Source of the DNA: Candidatus Omnitrophota bacterium
GTDB lineage: Bacteria; Omnitrophota; Gorgyraeia; Duberdicusellales; 4484-171
Length of the DNA: 11,862 nucleotides
Reading direction: 5' to 3'
Assembly: GCA_030601015.1 (NCBI GenBank)
Contig: JAUVUO010000020.1
Span: 1 to 11,862, forward strand
Part shown: piece by piece, positions 1-7,844 of the stretch
How the letters are laid out: each line of letters starts with the position of its first letter
How positions within the stretch are numbered: position 1 is the stretch's first letter
The notes under the pieces: model-generated
Databases searched by the model: none
What the model saw: only the letters and a program-made list of their open reading frames with translations
What the model was told of the DNA's origin: nothing
Program-made: the position numbers and the translations under genes

Positions 1-419
1 ATTATACTGAGTGCAGCCCCGAAACTACTCTCAAAAGTTTGAATTTGCCCTAGTTTTTTCCAATAAATGCGAAAACTAATATTTACTACTTTGACACAAA
101 GGTAAACTACAGAAAACGTTATTAATGTCATTAAAGCCGTATCTAAAAAATTACTGAATCCTTGACACAAATTCAATGTCTTTAAACTGAAAAACAAGGC
201 AAAAAAATAAAAAATCGGAACAACTAATCGTTCAAGTATATGGACTATAAAATCATCTATCTCTGTCGAAGTTTTTTCTGCCCAACTTTTTAGTCTTTTT
301 AATAATATCCGTTTAAATATCTTAGCTGCAATAATCCCTACCAAAAAAAGTACCAAAGCTGTAAAATATTTAAACAATTCATTACCAAAATATTCATGAT
401 TTAATACATCAACTAACAT
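1..419 (-). CDS. MscS-family mechanosensitive channel, N-terminal part (runs off left edge)
   Basis: A reading frame opens with ATG at 419 and stays open for 139 codons to the window edge, so the pore and C-terminal domains are missing. The product has three hydrophobic segments at roughly residues 16-36, 65-80 and 91-113. Between the first two is a charged stretch with the TEIDDFIV motif (residues 52-59), which is typical of the small-conductance mechanosensitive channel family just before its second helix. The family releases osmolytes through the inner membrane on hypo-osmotic shock. The start is supported by a good Shine-Dalgarno sequence, TAAGGAGAAA, immediately upstream (421-430). The gene begins 24 bases after the stop of the REC-GGDEF gene, so the two are probably co-transcribed. 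The pore-lining helix is off the window, so the family call rests on the N-terminal pattern alone. Confidence 0.75.
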   Translation of the reverse strand, partial: MLVDVLNHEYFGNELFKYFTALVLFLVGIIAAKIFKRILLKRLKSWAEKTSTEIDDFIVHILERLVVPIFYFFALFFSLKTLNLCQGFSNFLDTALMTLITFSVVYLCVKVVNISFRIYWKKLGQIQTFESSFGAALSI

Positions 420-443
420 TTTTCTCCTTATAAATATTATTTT

Positions 444-1661
444 TTACGATAATCGGTTATTACTTTGCACGAGTAAAGCTTTCTGCAAATCTTCTTCATT
501 AAGAAAACCAAGTTCTTTTAACGTTTCACCTAAAACAATACCTTTCTTCCAATGGATGTTTAGTGCCTCATCCAACTGTTCACCGGAAACTTTATTACTA
601 TCTAATAATATTTGACCCAGTGGTTTGTGTAAATGGGAATTGTTTTTCTCATTTGTACGTACAATATTATTCGAAGAAAATTTATTATCTCTTCGATCAG
701 CCATAAATTTGCTTCCCGGAATTCTTTTGATATAAGTCTTTATTTCGACAATTTTTTCGCTCACCTCAATAGTACTCTTAATATCTGTCCCTGCTTCCTT
801 ATTTACAATAGCAATTGAAACACTCATTATAGGTATTTTTTTAATTATATTTGTCCTATCTTTAGCCACTATGAATCCTTGTTTTCTATCCACCTCACTA
901 TAATGAAACGGTACCACTTCATCAAACTTTTTAATAAAATTATGACAAATCCTCCCGCACTTATCAGGAGTACTTATTATTGCAAAATCATCCCCTCCTA
1001 TATGACTAACAAAATCATCATTATTACCAAATTCCTTTAAATTTGTAAATAACATATATGCTGTATGTAAAAGAACTCTATCTCCCTTTTGGTAACCATA
1101 AACATCATTAAAGCATTTAAAATTATCCAAGTCAAAATATGCAAAAGAAAAAGGGTCTCCACCCTTTATTTTACATTTAAGGACATCCTCCAGAGTCCTG
1201 CCGCCGGGAAGTCCTGTTAAAGAACTAGCTTCCATCCTGTATTTACATCTACGTATAGTCATTTCGATTCTAATACGTAAATCTAAAGGGTCAGGAGGCT
1301 TAATAAGATAATCGTCAACTCCTTGCTTCAGATTCAATAGCTGGCCTCGTAATTGGCGTTTGTTGATAAGCGCTATTACCGGGATGAATGCTGTTGCAAA
1401 GTTATCTTTAAGTAAACGGCAGATATCCAGATGTTCCTTACTCGCTGTCTGAACATCTACCACTATAACATCCGGTGAAATTTTCTTTATAGTCTCTATA
1501 TCCTCTATCTTTGTATTATTTTTCGAAGAATCTCTTAAAAAAACTTCATAACCCCAACCATCAAAACAAAAATTAAGGACATTTTTTAAATTTTCATCAG
1601 AGGATATTATTAATATTTTTGTAATTTTTTCCATATCTTTATCAATTTGGGAATGTAACAT
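444..1661 (-). CDS. Response regulator: receiver, divergent GGDEF (GGDDF) and C-terminal MshEN-like domain
   Basis: Three domains are visible in 405 residues. Residues 14-135 are a CheY-like receiver with acidic pocket D22/E23, likely phospho-acceptor D69 (VVDV) and K121 (LIKPP). Residues 145-325 are a GGDEF-type nucleotide cyclase domain: SLTGLPGGR at 147-155, FDLDNFK at 176-182, and signature GGDDF at 222-226. The signature has Asp in place of the usual Glu, and the usual SxG after it reads SIAI. As I recall, GGDDF with SxSIAIV occurs in a recognised divergent branch, so it need not be a decayed enzyme, but activity is unproven. Residues 346-399 hold two tandem LGxxLxxxxxxxxxxLxxAL units like the N-terminal domain of GspE/PilB/MshE, which binds c-di-GMP in MshE. 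Neither Met1 nor Met10 (1634) has a Shine-Dalgarno site; with a TSS near 1669, Met10 would have a more usual leader length. Confidence 0.88.
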   Translation of the reverse strand: MLHSQIDKDMEKITKILIISSDENLKNVLNFCFDGWGYEVFLRDSSKNNTKIEDIETIKKISPDVIVVDVQTASKEHLDICRLLKDNFATAFIPVIALINKRQLRGQLLNLKQGVDDYLIKPPDPLDLRIRIEMTIRRCKYRMEASSLTGLPGGRTLEDVLKCKIKGGDPFSFAYFDLDNFKCFNDVYGYQKGDRVLLHTAYMLFTNLKEFGNNDDFVSHIGGDDFAIISTPDKCGRICHNFIKKFDEVVPFHYSEVDRKQGFIVAKDRTNIIKKIPIMSVSIAIVNKEAGTDIKSTIEVSEKIVEIKTYIKRIPGSKFMADRRDNKFSSNNIVRTNEKNNSHLHKPLGQILLDSNKVSGEQLDEALNIHWKKGIVLGETLKELGFLNEEDLQKALLVQSNNRLS

Positions 1662-1675
1662 TTTGCAATTATGCC

Positions 1676-1703
1676 ATTATACCACCATTTTTAAAATACA
1701 CAA
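1676..1703 (-). promoter_or_regulatory. Probable sigma-70-type promoter of the REC-GGDEF gene
   Basis: On the minus strand there is a perfect TATAAT at 1681-1676, preceded by TGG so that it also reads as an extended -10 (TGnTATAAT). A weak -35 (TTGTGT, 1703-1698) lies 16 bases upstream. Transcription would start near 1669, leaving only about 8 bases before the first ATG or about 35 before the second. It falls in the 118-base gap after the EF-G stop. Confidence 0.5.
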
Positions 1704-1779
1704 AATATTGATTTTATTTGAGTTTTTTGGTGGATGGATTAAAAATTTTTCTATGTTTTTGCGTGATAAAATTTCATAT

Positions 1780-4700
1780 TTAATCTTTCTTATTTTTTTC
1801 GTCGATTACATTTTGTGCTATCTCCCGGGGAACTTCGACATACTTATCAAAACGCATTGAACTGTTTGCCCGGCCACTACTTAAAGACCGTAAATTCGTG
1901 GTATACCCAAACATTTCAGAAAGAGGTGCCTCTGCCTGAATACACTTCTGATTACCTTTAGCATCCATTCCTAAAATTTTACCTCTTCGCGAACATACAT
2001 AACCCACGATATTACTAGCATATTCTTCAGGTGTGTTAATTTCTAAAATCATTGAAGGTTCAAGTAACACAGGGTTGGATTTTAAAAAAGCATTTTTAAA
2101 ACATTCCCTAGCTGTAATCTTAAAAGCTAATTCTGATGAATCGACGTCATGATATGAACCGTCAATTAAACCAATTTTTATATCAACTACCGGATAACCC
2201 GCGAATACTCCTCTATTCATAGCCTCAACAATTCCTTTTTCAACCGCGGGAATATAATTTTTTGGTATAGCGCCTCCCTTAATGCTATCTGTAAATTCAA
2301 ATCCTTTTCCCGGTTCATTAGGGGAAACTTCTAAAATGACATGGCCATACTGGCCTCTACCCCCAGACTGTTTAACATGTTTATATTCTTCCGTAACCTT
2401 TGCTAATATCGTCTCTTTATATGCAACTTTAGGCTGTCCCGAGTCAGCAAAAACTTTAAATTCATTCTTCAATCTATCAACAATTATTTCAAGATGCAAT
2501 TCACCCATCCCTGAAATAATTGTTTCTCCGGTTTCTTTGTCAGAATGGGCCTGGAATGTTGGATCTTCCTCCGAAAGTTTAGCTAACCCCTTACTCATTC
2601 TATCTTGATCGGAACGTGTTTTAGGCGTAATACTGATAGAAACAACCGGTTCTGGAAAATCAATAGTTTCTAAAATTATTTGATTATTCATATCACAAAG
2701 AGTATCACCGGTTAAAGTGCTGTTTAATCCTACAACCGCCGCAATATCACCGGCAAATACAATATCTAAATTTTCTCTTTGATTTGCATGCATTTGAAGT
2801 ATTCGTCCAACTCTCTCTTTTTTATTTTTTAAAGGATTATACACATAAGAACCTGCTTTCAAATAACCGGAATATACCCTTATATAAATTAATTTACCAA
2901 TATGTTGATCAGCCTGTATCTTAAAAGCTAAAGCTGAAAAAGGCTCATTGTCAATAGCCTTTCGATAAATAACCTTCTCAGGATCTTCAGGGTCATTACC
3001 TTCTATATCAGGGATATCTAATGGTGAAGGCAAATAAGCTGATATGCCGTCTAAAAGATTTTGAATACCCTTATTTTTAAATGCTGAACCACAAAATACC
3101 GGAACGATCTCATTAGATATAGTTCCTTTACGTATAACATTAATTAACTCTTCCTTCGTAATTGAACCCTCTGATTTTAAATATTTCTCCATCAAGTCAT
3201 TGTCATTGGCTACAGCTCTTTCAATTAATATATGCCTATACTTCTGGGAAATTTCTTTATATTCCTCATCGATTTCTTCAATTTTATAATTTTTACCCAT
3301 GGTTTCATCATCGTAAATAAAAGCTTTCATTTCTAATAAATTGATGACTCCCTTAAAATTTTCTTCAGCCCCAATCGGAATCTCTAAATCTATCGGATTT
3401 GATTGCAAATCCTTTTCTATGCTTTCTAAAACTTTATAAAAATCAGCACCTGTTCTATCCATTTTATTAATAAAAGCCATTTTAGGTACTTTATATTTAT
3501 CTGACTGCCTCCATACAGTTTCTGATTGAGGTTCTACTCCGCCAACCGCGCAAAAAACAGCAATGGTACCATCAAGAACTCTTAAACTGCGTTCAACTTC
3601 CGCGGTGAAATCAACGTGCCCGGGAGTATCAATAATATTGATACGGCAATCATCCCAAAAACAAGTAGTAGCCGCAGATGTTATAGTTATCCCCCTATCT
3701 TGCTCTTGTTTCATCCAATCCATTTGCGCGTTTCCATCATGCACCTCTCCAATTTTGTGAGAACGTCCGGTATAAAACAAAATCCTTTCGGTAAGAGTAG
3801 TCTTTCCGGCATCAATATGAGCCATAATTCCAATATTTCTTACTTTATCTAAGCCTATTTTACGAACAGGGAGACTATCTGTTTTTTTAACAATTTTGGC
3901 GTTACTATCTTCACTCTTTTCTATTTTTTCAACCTCTGTATTTTCGTTAATTACCTGAACTTTTTCGTTATCTAATGAAGCCGGCACCTCCGCATCTACC
4001 TCTAGAGATTGTTCCCCCTCCTGTTGCTCCTTCTTTATTTGTTTATCTTTATCCTGTAGTTCTTGTTCTTTCACTTGTACCGCTTCATCAATTTTATAAT
4101 TTTCTTTATTTTCTGTCAATTCAAGTTCCGTATTTACCACCTTAACTTCTTCGTTAGTTAATACAATCGAATCATCTTTAACTTCACTTTCTGTTTCAAT
4201 TTTAGTTTTTTCTGCTTCAACCTTTATTCCTCTTTCCAATTCATGGAGTTTGTGAACAATACTTATCCTCTCCGTATCAACTCTTTCTATCTCTTTACCC
4301 TTAATTTCTATTTCTTTATTTTTTATCTCTAATACATGCTTCAACTCTTCAACAAAATCATTTAAAACATTATAATCACTTTTAGAGACCCACTCACTAT
4401 TTTCTTCTTTTTCCTGCATTTGTGCTATAGTTCTGGCATGAGTATTAGTTTGTTTAACTGCTGACTGAATATTTTCTGTAAGTTTGTCTATCTTGTTTTG
4501 CAAATACAGTCTATTATCTGCGGACTCTTTCAACTTAGTTTCCATCTCCTCTATATTTTTTTGTAATTCGTCTAAATTTCTTTTAAAATTTACATTTTTA
4601 GAAAACTCTTTTTCTAATTCCTTTTCTTTATTTAAAAATTTTATTCTAAGTTCAGCTATAGGCTGCCGATCTTTTTTTTGAATATCCTTTTGATTTTCCA

Positions 4701-5010
4701 GCCATTTTTTATTTCGTTTAATTTCATCATTAAGATCCTTCTCTTTTTTCTTCAATTCAGATAATCCTTGTTTTAAATCCGCGGCCTGTCTTTTTATTTT
4801 CTCTAACGACTCATTCTCTGTCTTAAGCCTCAAAATTTGATTTTTTAAAACTTTAATTTGCGCGTTTAAAATTAATATATTCTGTTGATCTATATTTAAC
4901 TTTTTTTTTCGAGATGGTTTATCTTTTTTTGTGCCGCTATTATCAAAAATAAAATAATAGACACCCAAAACAATTGATAAAGATAAGAGAATAAATATTA
5001 GTATAATCAT
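1780..5010 (-). CDS. Elongation factor G fused to an N-terminal membrane anchor and long coiled coil
   Basis: A single uninterrupted frame encodes 1076 residues. Residues 1-22 are a hydrophobic segment, followed by a basic cluster ([10 protein letters not shown] region), predicting a membrane anchor with the rest in the cytoplasm. Residues about 35-290 are charged, heptad-rich and helical, as in a coiled coil. Residues about 290-385 are a Glu/Lys/Val-rich linker. From about 388 to the end (about 690 residues, the usual full length) is EF-G: P-loop AHIDAGKTT at 397-405, RGITI at 439-443, DTPGH at 461-465 and NKMD at 515-518. Domain IV-V signatures follow, including [10 protein letters not shown] and [16 protein letters not shown] hydrolyses GTP to translocate tRNA-mRNA on the ribosome. 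No ribosomal-protein or tuf genes are adjacent. There is no Shine-Dalgarno site before Met1. The only internal start I noticed is GTG at 3987 (codon 342), with AGAGG about 11 bases upstream; it would give a 735-residue near-normal EF-G. Confidence 0.93.
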   Translation of the reverse strand: MIILIFILLSLSIVLGVYYFIFDNSGTKKDKPSRKKKLNIDQQNILILNAQIKVLKNQILRLKTENESLEKIKRQAADLKQGLSELKKKEKDLNDEIKRNKKWLENQKDIQKKDRQPIAELRIKFLNKEKELEKEFSKNVNFKRNLDELQKNIEEMETKLKESADNRLYLQNKIDKLTENIQSAVKQTNTHARTIAQMQEKEENSEWVSKSDYNVLNDFVEELKHVLEIKNKEIEIKGKEIERVDTERISIVHKLHELERGIKVEAEKTKIETESEVKDDSIVLTNEEVKVVNTELELTENKENYKIDEAVQVKEQELQDKDKQIKKEQQEGEQSLEVDAEVPASLDNEKVQVINENTEVEKIEKSEDSNAKIVKKTDSLPVRKIGLDKVRNIGIMAHIDAGKTTLTERILFYTGRSHKIGEVHDGNAQMDWMKQEQDRGITITSAATTCFWDDCRINIIDTPGHVDFTAEVERSLRVLDGTIAVFCAVGGVEPQSETVWRQSDKYKVPKMAFINKMDRTGADFYKVLESIEKDLQSNPIDLEIPIGAEENFKGVINLLEMKAFIYDDETMGKNYKIEEIDEEYKEISQKYRHILIERAVANDNDLMEKYLKSEGSITKEELINVIRKGTISNEIVPVFCGSAFKNKGIQNLLDGISAYLPSPLDIPDIEGNDPEDPEKVIYRKAIDNEPFSALAFKIQADQHIGKLIYIRVYSGYLKAGSYVYNPLKNKKERVGRILQMHANQRENLDIVFAGDIAAVVGLNSTLTGDTLCDMNNQIILETIDFPEPVVSISITPKTRSDQDRMSKGLAKLSEEDPTFQAHSDKETGETIISGMGELHLEIIVDRLKNEFKVFADSGQPKVAYKETILAKVTEEYKHVKQSGGRGQYGHVILEVSPNEPGKGFEFTDSIKGGAIPKNYIPAVEKGIVEAMNRGVFAGYPVVDIKIGLIDGSYHDVDSSELAFKITARECFKNAFLKSNPVLLEPSMILEINTPEEYASNIVGYVCSRRGKILGMDAKGNQKCIQAEAPLSEMFGYTTNLRSLSSGRANSSMRFDKYVEVPREIAQNVIDEKNKKD

Positions 5011-5043
5011 CTAAATTAAATAATCCGTTTATAGTATTAAATC

Positions 5044-5490
5044 CTAAATATTGGCAATTGCTCTAACAATATCTTTTTTTGTCATTACACCAACTAATTT
5101 ATCATTAGATAATACGGGGAAATAATATTGTTTATTTTCTATCATGATTGTTGCGGCATCCTCTATTGATATATCAGGACTGATAGTTAAAAAATCTTTA
5201 TCCATAATTTCACCGACTTTATTTGCCGTTATCTTTTTCATTTCCTCTTCAAACCGTTTTATCCCCAGAGTTAAAAATCCTAAAGAAATATTTACAAATG
5301 TAGGTAAATGAACTTTTTTATCCTGAAAAATAACCCCTTCCTCTTGAACAACTCCTACCAATTTACCTTCCCTATCTACTACCGGCGCCCCGCTGATATT
5401 TTTTTCTACAAGTAATTCTGCCAATTCATGTACGCTCATTTCCTCAGGAACAGTTATTACATTCCTGGTCATCACTTCATTTACTTTCAT
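5044..5490 (-). CDS. CBS-pair domain protein
   Basis: The 148-residue product consists of little more than two CBS domains. The first begins VNEVMTRNVITV and contains SGAPVVDREGKLVGVV; the second begins VGEIMDKDFLTI and ends with KLVGVMTKKDIVRAI. Between them is a short insertion, with a hydrophobic NISLGFLTLGI stretch followed by RFEEEMKK. CBS pairs usually bind adenine nucleotides (AMP, ATP, SAM) and regulate partners; no fused enzyme domain is present, so the target is unknown. An upstream in-frame ATG at 5508 exists, but AAAGGAGGGG sits just before the ATG at 5490, so I take 5490 as the start. The gene leads the EF-G gene by 33 bases and shares its strand, suggesting co-transcription. Confidence 0.92.
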   Translation of the reverse strand: MKVNEVMTRNVITVPEEMSVHELAELLVEKNISGAPVVDREGKLVGVVQEEGVIFQDKKVHLPTFVNISLGFLTLGIKRFEEEMKKITANKVGEIMDKDFLTISPDISIEDAATIMIENKQYYFPVLSNDKLVGVMTKKDIVRAIANI

Positions 5491-5526
5491 ATCCCCTCCT
5501 TTTCTCATAAATTTCTTTTATATTGA

Positions 5527-5556
5527 ATTATAACATATCTTTATGACATATTTAAA
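5527..5556 (-). promoter_or_regulatory. Probable promoter of the CBS / EF-G transcription unit
   Basis: The minus strand has TATAAT at 5532-5527 preceded by TGT, giving an extended -10 (TGTTATAAT). The -35 region (TTTAAA at 5556-5551, spacer 18) is poor, which fits an extended -10 promoter. The start would be near 5520, about 30 bases before the Shine-Dalgarno-supported ATG at 5490. Confidence 0.55.
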
Positions 5557-5949
5557 GAACTTATAAAAATAGTTAGCAATTCTTTCAGCCAAAGATTGAT
5601 CGGTCTTCTGCGGAAGCTCTTAAGCTAGTCGTAAAATAGGGCGAAGACGGGGATGGGTTGGCGAGTTGATAAGATAAAATGTAAAATATAATAGAAGCAA
5701 CACTATTAGATTGCCCGGTTGCTCCTCCGATCAAGCCGGAAGAGGTTAATGATAAAATAGGTATTTTGACACAGTCTGTTTCGCCGAGATGGCAGTTGCG
5801 GGAATATTTTTTCTATTTTTTTATCCTGCATCCTGTTATCTATTTGTCATTTCTGTGTATTGTCAAAACATCTTCTGTGTTTTTATTGGTAAGAAAAATT
5901 CAAATTTAATATTCGGCAATTAGCTGCAAGCTATTTCCGCAATACGTAA
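5541..5949. other. Gene-free divergent intergenic region with nested inverted repeats
   Basis: I find no convincing coding region in these 400 bases. The part from about 5581 to 5810 is visibly richer in G and C (about 40% by hand count of two lines) than the surrounding genes. It holds several complementary pairs: TTGATCGG 5596-5603 with CCGATCAA 5727-5734, enclosing GTCTTC 5603-5608 with GAAGAC 5642-5647 and AGCAAC 5696-5701 with GTTGCT 5718-5723. TTTTGACA 5764-5771 pairs with TGTCAAAA 5861-5868. A minus-strand hairpin (AAAGA/TCTTT, 5581-5595) is followed by ATTTTT near 5565-5570. A structured RNA or a decayed insertion are both possible; no known RNA family was recognised. Confidence 0.4.
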
Positions 5950-5977
5950 TTGCTATTTTACTCTTTTATGCTATAAT
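5939..5977 (+). promoter_or_regulatory. Promoter of the yqeY-like gene with an inverted repeat over the -35
   Basis: TTGCTA (5950-5955) and a perfect TATAAT (5972-5977) are 16 bases apart. The ATG at 5984 begins six bases after the -10, where transcription would start, so the mRNA should be leaderless or nearly so. The inverted repeat GCAAT-ACGTA-ATTGC (5939-5953) overlaps the -35 and could be an operator. A second small one, TAGCT-GCA-AGCTA (5921-5933), lies just upstream. Confidence 0.6.
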
Positions 5978-5983
5978 TCAAGC

Positions 5984-6433
5984 ATGCTTGAAAAACAAAT
6001 ATATTTTGATTACTTAGAAGCGCTTAAATCTAGAAATAAAAATAAAATCAGTTATCTTAGCTTTATACGCTCTGAACTGAAAAATCATGCCATTAATTTT
6101 AAAAAATCAAAATTAGACGATTCTGAAGTTTTAATAATACTGAAAAAACTACAAAAAAATCTTTTTGATACAACAGCAAGTATTGCACCCAATACTCGAC
6201 AAGATCTTCTTAATGATTTAGAAAAAGAGTTGCAAATTTTAAATCAATATTTACCCAAACCTCTCGATGATTCCGAATTGCTAAAAATTATAAACCAAGT
6301 TATCACAGACATAAATGCCTCGTCTATGAAAGATATGGGTAAAGTTATGAAAGAAGTTTTATCAATAGTTGGTTTAAAGGCTGACTCAAAAAAATTAAGT
6401 TCTTTTGTTAAAGACAAATTAATGTCTCATTAA
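5984..6433 (+). CDS. yqeY: GatB/YqeY domain-containing protein
   Basis: The 149-residue product matches the stand-alone YqeY family across its length, which is also about 150 residues. The N-terminal helical part carries RNKNKISYLSFIRSELKN; the middle has LEKELQILNQYLPKPLDDSEL; the C-terminal helical domain has ASSMKDMGKVMKEVLS and ends with a lysine-rich helix. YqeY resembles the C-terminal domain of the GatB subunit of tRNA-dependent amidotransferase, which recognises tRNA, but the role of the free protein is not established. It is the only plus-strand gene in the window. There is no Shine-Dalgarno sequence before the ATG, in keeping with the leaderless promoter just upstream. It converges with the 94-codon gene, with only 13 bases between the stops and no clear terminator. 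Confidence 0.92.
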   Translation: MLEKQIYFDYLEALKSRNKNKISYLSFIRSELKNHAINFKKSKLDDSEVLIILKKLQKNLFDTTASIAPNTRQDLLNDLEKELQILNQYLPKPLDDSELLKIINQVITDINASSMKDMGKVMKEVLSIVGLKADSKKLSSFVKDKLMSH

Positions 6434-6446
6434 ATTTTTTATCCCT

Positions 6447-6731
6447 TCAGAGTCTATCAGGCAATTCTTTAAATATATCTTGAACAAATTCAATAACCGG
6501 ATGGGAATTATTTTTCTTAGCCCTATTTATTAGAGTATCTAATTTTCCAGGCTTGTTAAGCATATCACTGATCTTATCAAAATTAAAATCACCCTCATTA
6601 TCATAAAAAGCTTTTAGATCCTGCATGAACTTATCGATATCATATCCTTTTAAGAAAGTATTTAATTCTGCGATTTTGTTTCTATTCAGCTTTCTATTAG
6701 ATTCAATATCTATATATTTTTTTCGATTCAT
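6447..6731 (-). CDS. Hypothetical protein, 94 residues
   Basis: I do not recognise a family. The product is soluble, charged and probably helical. It starts MNRKKYIDIESNRKLNRNK, then has a KFMQDLKAFYDNEGDF stretch, a DKISDMLNKPGKLDTLI stretch and an HPVIEFVQDIFKEL C-terminal helix. No signal peptide, membrane segment or cysteine pattern is visible. Codon use resembles that of its neighbours. No Shine-Dalgarno site precedes the ATG. The gene lies 58 bases downstream of the 77-codon gene on the same strand and may be read from that gene's promoter. The coherent amphipathic pattern makes it more likely real than chance. Confidence 0.72.
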   Translation of the reverse strand: MNRKKYIDIESNRKLNRNKIAELNTFLKGYDIDKFMQDLKAFYDNEGDFNFDKISDMLNKPGKLDTLINRAKKNNSHPVIEFVQDIFKELPDRL

Positions 6732-6789
6732 ATTGTTTCAGTAATTTTTAAAGCATTGTTTATAATATATAAATATATGATGCTAATAC

Positions 6790-7023
6790 TTACATATTCT
6801 GCAGTGCTTCTTGTATAAAAGGTAAAATCCCTTCTACTTCCTCTTTAAGCATTCTTCCAAGTTTAGCAAACCTAAAATTACCGTTAGAATCTTTAGTCTC
6901 TCTTGAAATTTGCAACTTCTTTGAGCCATTATTATAAGAAAAAACACTGACAGTTATTTTCAACTCGTCTGTTTCCCATGCTTTTGAAAATAAATTTTGA
7001 TCTAAATTGCTATCGTATGGCAT
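6790..7023 (-). CDS. Small conserved-looking protein, 77 residues, possible PC4/YdbC-like fold
   Basis: The start is well supported: AAGGAGGGTGAT sits directly before the ATG. The predicted product alternates short beta-type strands (ELKITVSVFSYN, KKLQISRET) with a Gly-containing turn (SNGNFRFAKLGR). It ends in one helix (EEVEGILPFIQEALQ). Four strands followed by a helix, with a basic KLQISRE strand, is the layout of the PC4/YdbC single-stranded nucleic-acid binding fold. This is only a pattern-level resemblance, and the protein could be an unrelated small beta-alpha protein. No catalytic or metal-binding residues stand out. It has its own promoter in the gap after the STAS-PilZ gene and may be followed by the 94-codon gene in one transcript. 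Confidence 0.8.
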   Translation of the reverse strand: MPYDSNLDQNLFSKAWETDELKITVSVFSYNNGSKKLQISRETKDSNGNFRFAKLGRMLKEEVEGILPFIQEALQNM

Positions 7024-7093
7024 ATCACCCTCCTTTTTAATTATCTACTTTTTTCATCACTATATATTTCAGCTCTTGATTTACAGTTAACTT

Positions 7094-7121
7094 ATTATAA
7101 TATATAATTCGTAATAGTAAA
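7094..7121 (-). promoter_or_regulatory. Probable promoter of the 77-residue protein gene
   Basis: On the minus strand TTTACT (7121-7116) and TATAAT (7099-7094) are separated by 16 bases. Transcription would begin near 7087, giving a leader of about 64 bases that ends in the strong GGAGG ribosome binding site. It lies in the gap downstream of the STAS-PilZ stop. Confidence 0.5.
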
Positions 7122-7139
7122 GATTGAATCTTCTGAAAC

Positions 7140-7844
7140 TTAAGTTGACTGATCTTCGATAAATTTCATGATTTTCTGCTGAATTTCATTAGTTATATCA
7201 TAAAATTCTAACCCCATTCCGGGATAATCTCGATACTGTATTTCTTTATCTGCAACCCAAACAACTTTTGTAGCCAATATTAACTTATCAAGCCCAGGGG
7301 GAAGATTTATATATGTTTCTAATATTTCTCCTAATTGAAACAATACATTTGTCTTTACAAACATTCCTACAGCACTCAAATCTATAATAATCCCTTTATA
7401 TATTTTCCTTTTATCCCCAAATTTTGTTTTAAATTCAATAATTTTTCTGGATTCGACCCGTTTAAATTTTCTTCTTAATTTTCCCTTTGTTTCTTTTGGG
7501 ATTTCATTTTTATTTTCAATAGCTTTTAATGCTTCTTCTTCTGAAATATAACATTTAAATACTTTATCTAATCCCACAACAGTAAACAACCGTCTTACAT
7601 GAGCAGGAACGGCATATAATTTTAATTCTCCCGAATGATTTAAAACATTTTTATAAATTACAGCAATCAACGATATTCCTACATAATCAATAAGATTTAC
7701 ACCATTAAAATTACAAATAATGTTTTTTGTCTTATTATTTAAAACCCAACCCACTTTTTCTACTAATTTAGAAGAATTAATATCAATATTACCTTCAATA
7801 TCCAATATAGCCGTATTATTTTTTTTTCTTATTTGAATTTTCAT
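7140..7844 (-). CDS. STAS-PilZ two-domain protein
   Basis: Residues 1-110 form a STAS (anti-anti-sigma type) domain: TAILDIEGNIDINSS near the start, then NFNGVNLIDYVGISLIA and a C-terminal VVGLDKVFKCYISEEEAL. The segment that is DSSG in SpoIIAA reads D53-Y54-V55-G56, so the phosphorylatable Ser is absent. Residues 123-232 form a PilZ domain with the c-di-GMP-binding signatures RKFKR (R125, R129) and DLSAVG (D155, S157, G160), followed by GMGLEFYDI. The expected behaviour is a cytoplasmic c-di-GMP sensor using STAS for protein contacts. The start ATG overlaps the uppP stop in ATGA (7844-7841), indicating translational coupling. It is the last gene of the anti-sigma/uppP operon. Confidence 0.9.
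   Translation of the reverse strand: MKIQIRKKNNTAILDIEGNIDINSSKLVEKVGWVLNNKTKNIICNFNGVNLIDYVGISLIAVIYKNVLNHSGELKLYAVPAHVRRLFTVVGLDKVFKCYISEEEALKAIENKNEIPKETKGKLRRKFKRVESRKIIEFKTKFGDKRKIYKGIIIDLSAVGMFVKTNVLFQLGEILETYINLPPGLDKLILATKVVWVADKEIQYRDYPGMGLEFYDITNEIQQKIMKFIEDQST

Noticed and set aside
2282..2608. Long open frames antisense to the EF-G fusion (also at 3563-3852 and 4484-4681).
   Set aside because: They lie opposite highly conserved EF-G or coiled-coil codons, have no ribosome binding sites, and translate to serine/phenylalanine-rich sequence expected of antisense shadows.
3800..3990. A frameshift or gene boundary between the coiled coil and EF-G.
   Set aside because: The frame is continuous across the junction, there is no stop or in-frame ATG there, and the linker composition is smooth. 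Assembly error cannot be excluded from sequence alone.
5491..5508. Upstream ATG start for the CBS protein at 5508.
   Set aside because: The GGAGGGG lies downstream of that ATG and is ideally spaced for the ATG at 5490.
5706..5831. A 41-codon minus-strand frame in the intergenic island starting at 5831.
   Set aside because: The only purine-rich sequence abuts the ATG with no spacing, the product is an Arg/Asn-rich string without motif, and the frame lies across the inverted repeats.
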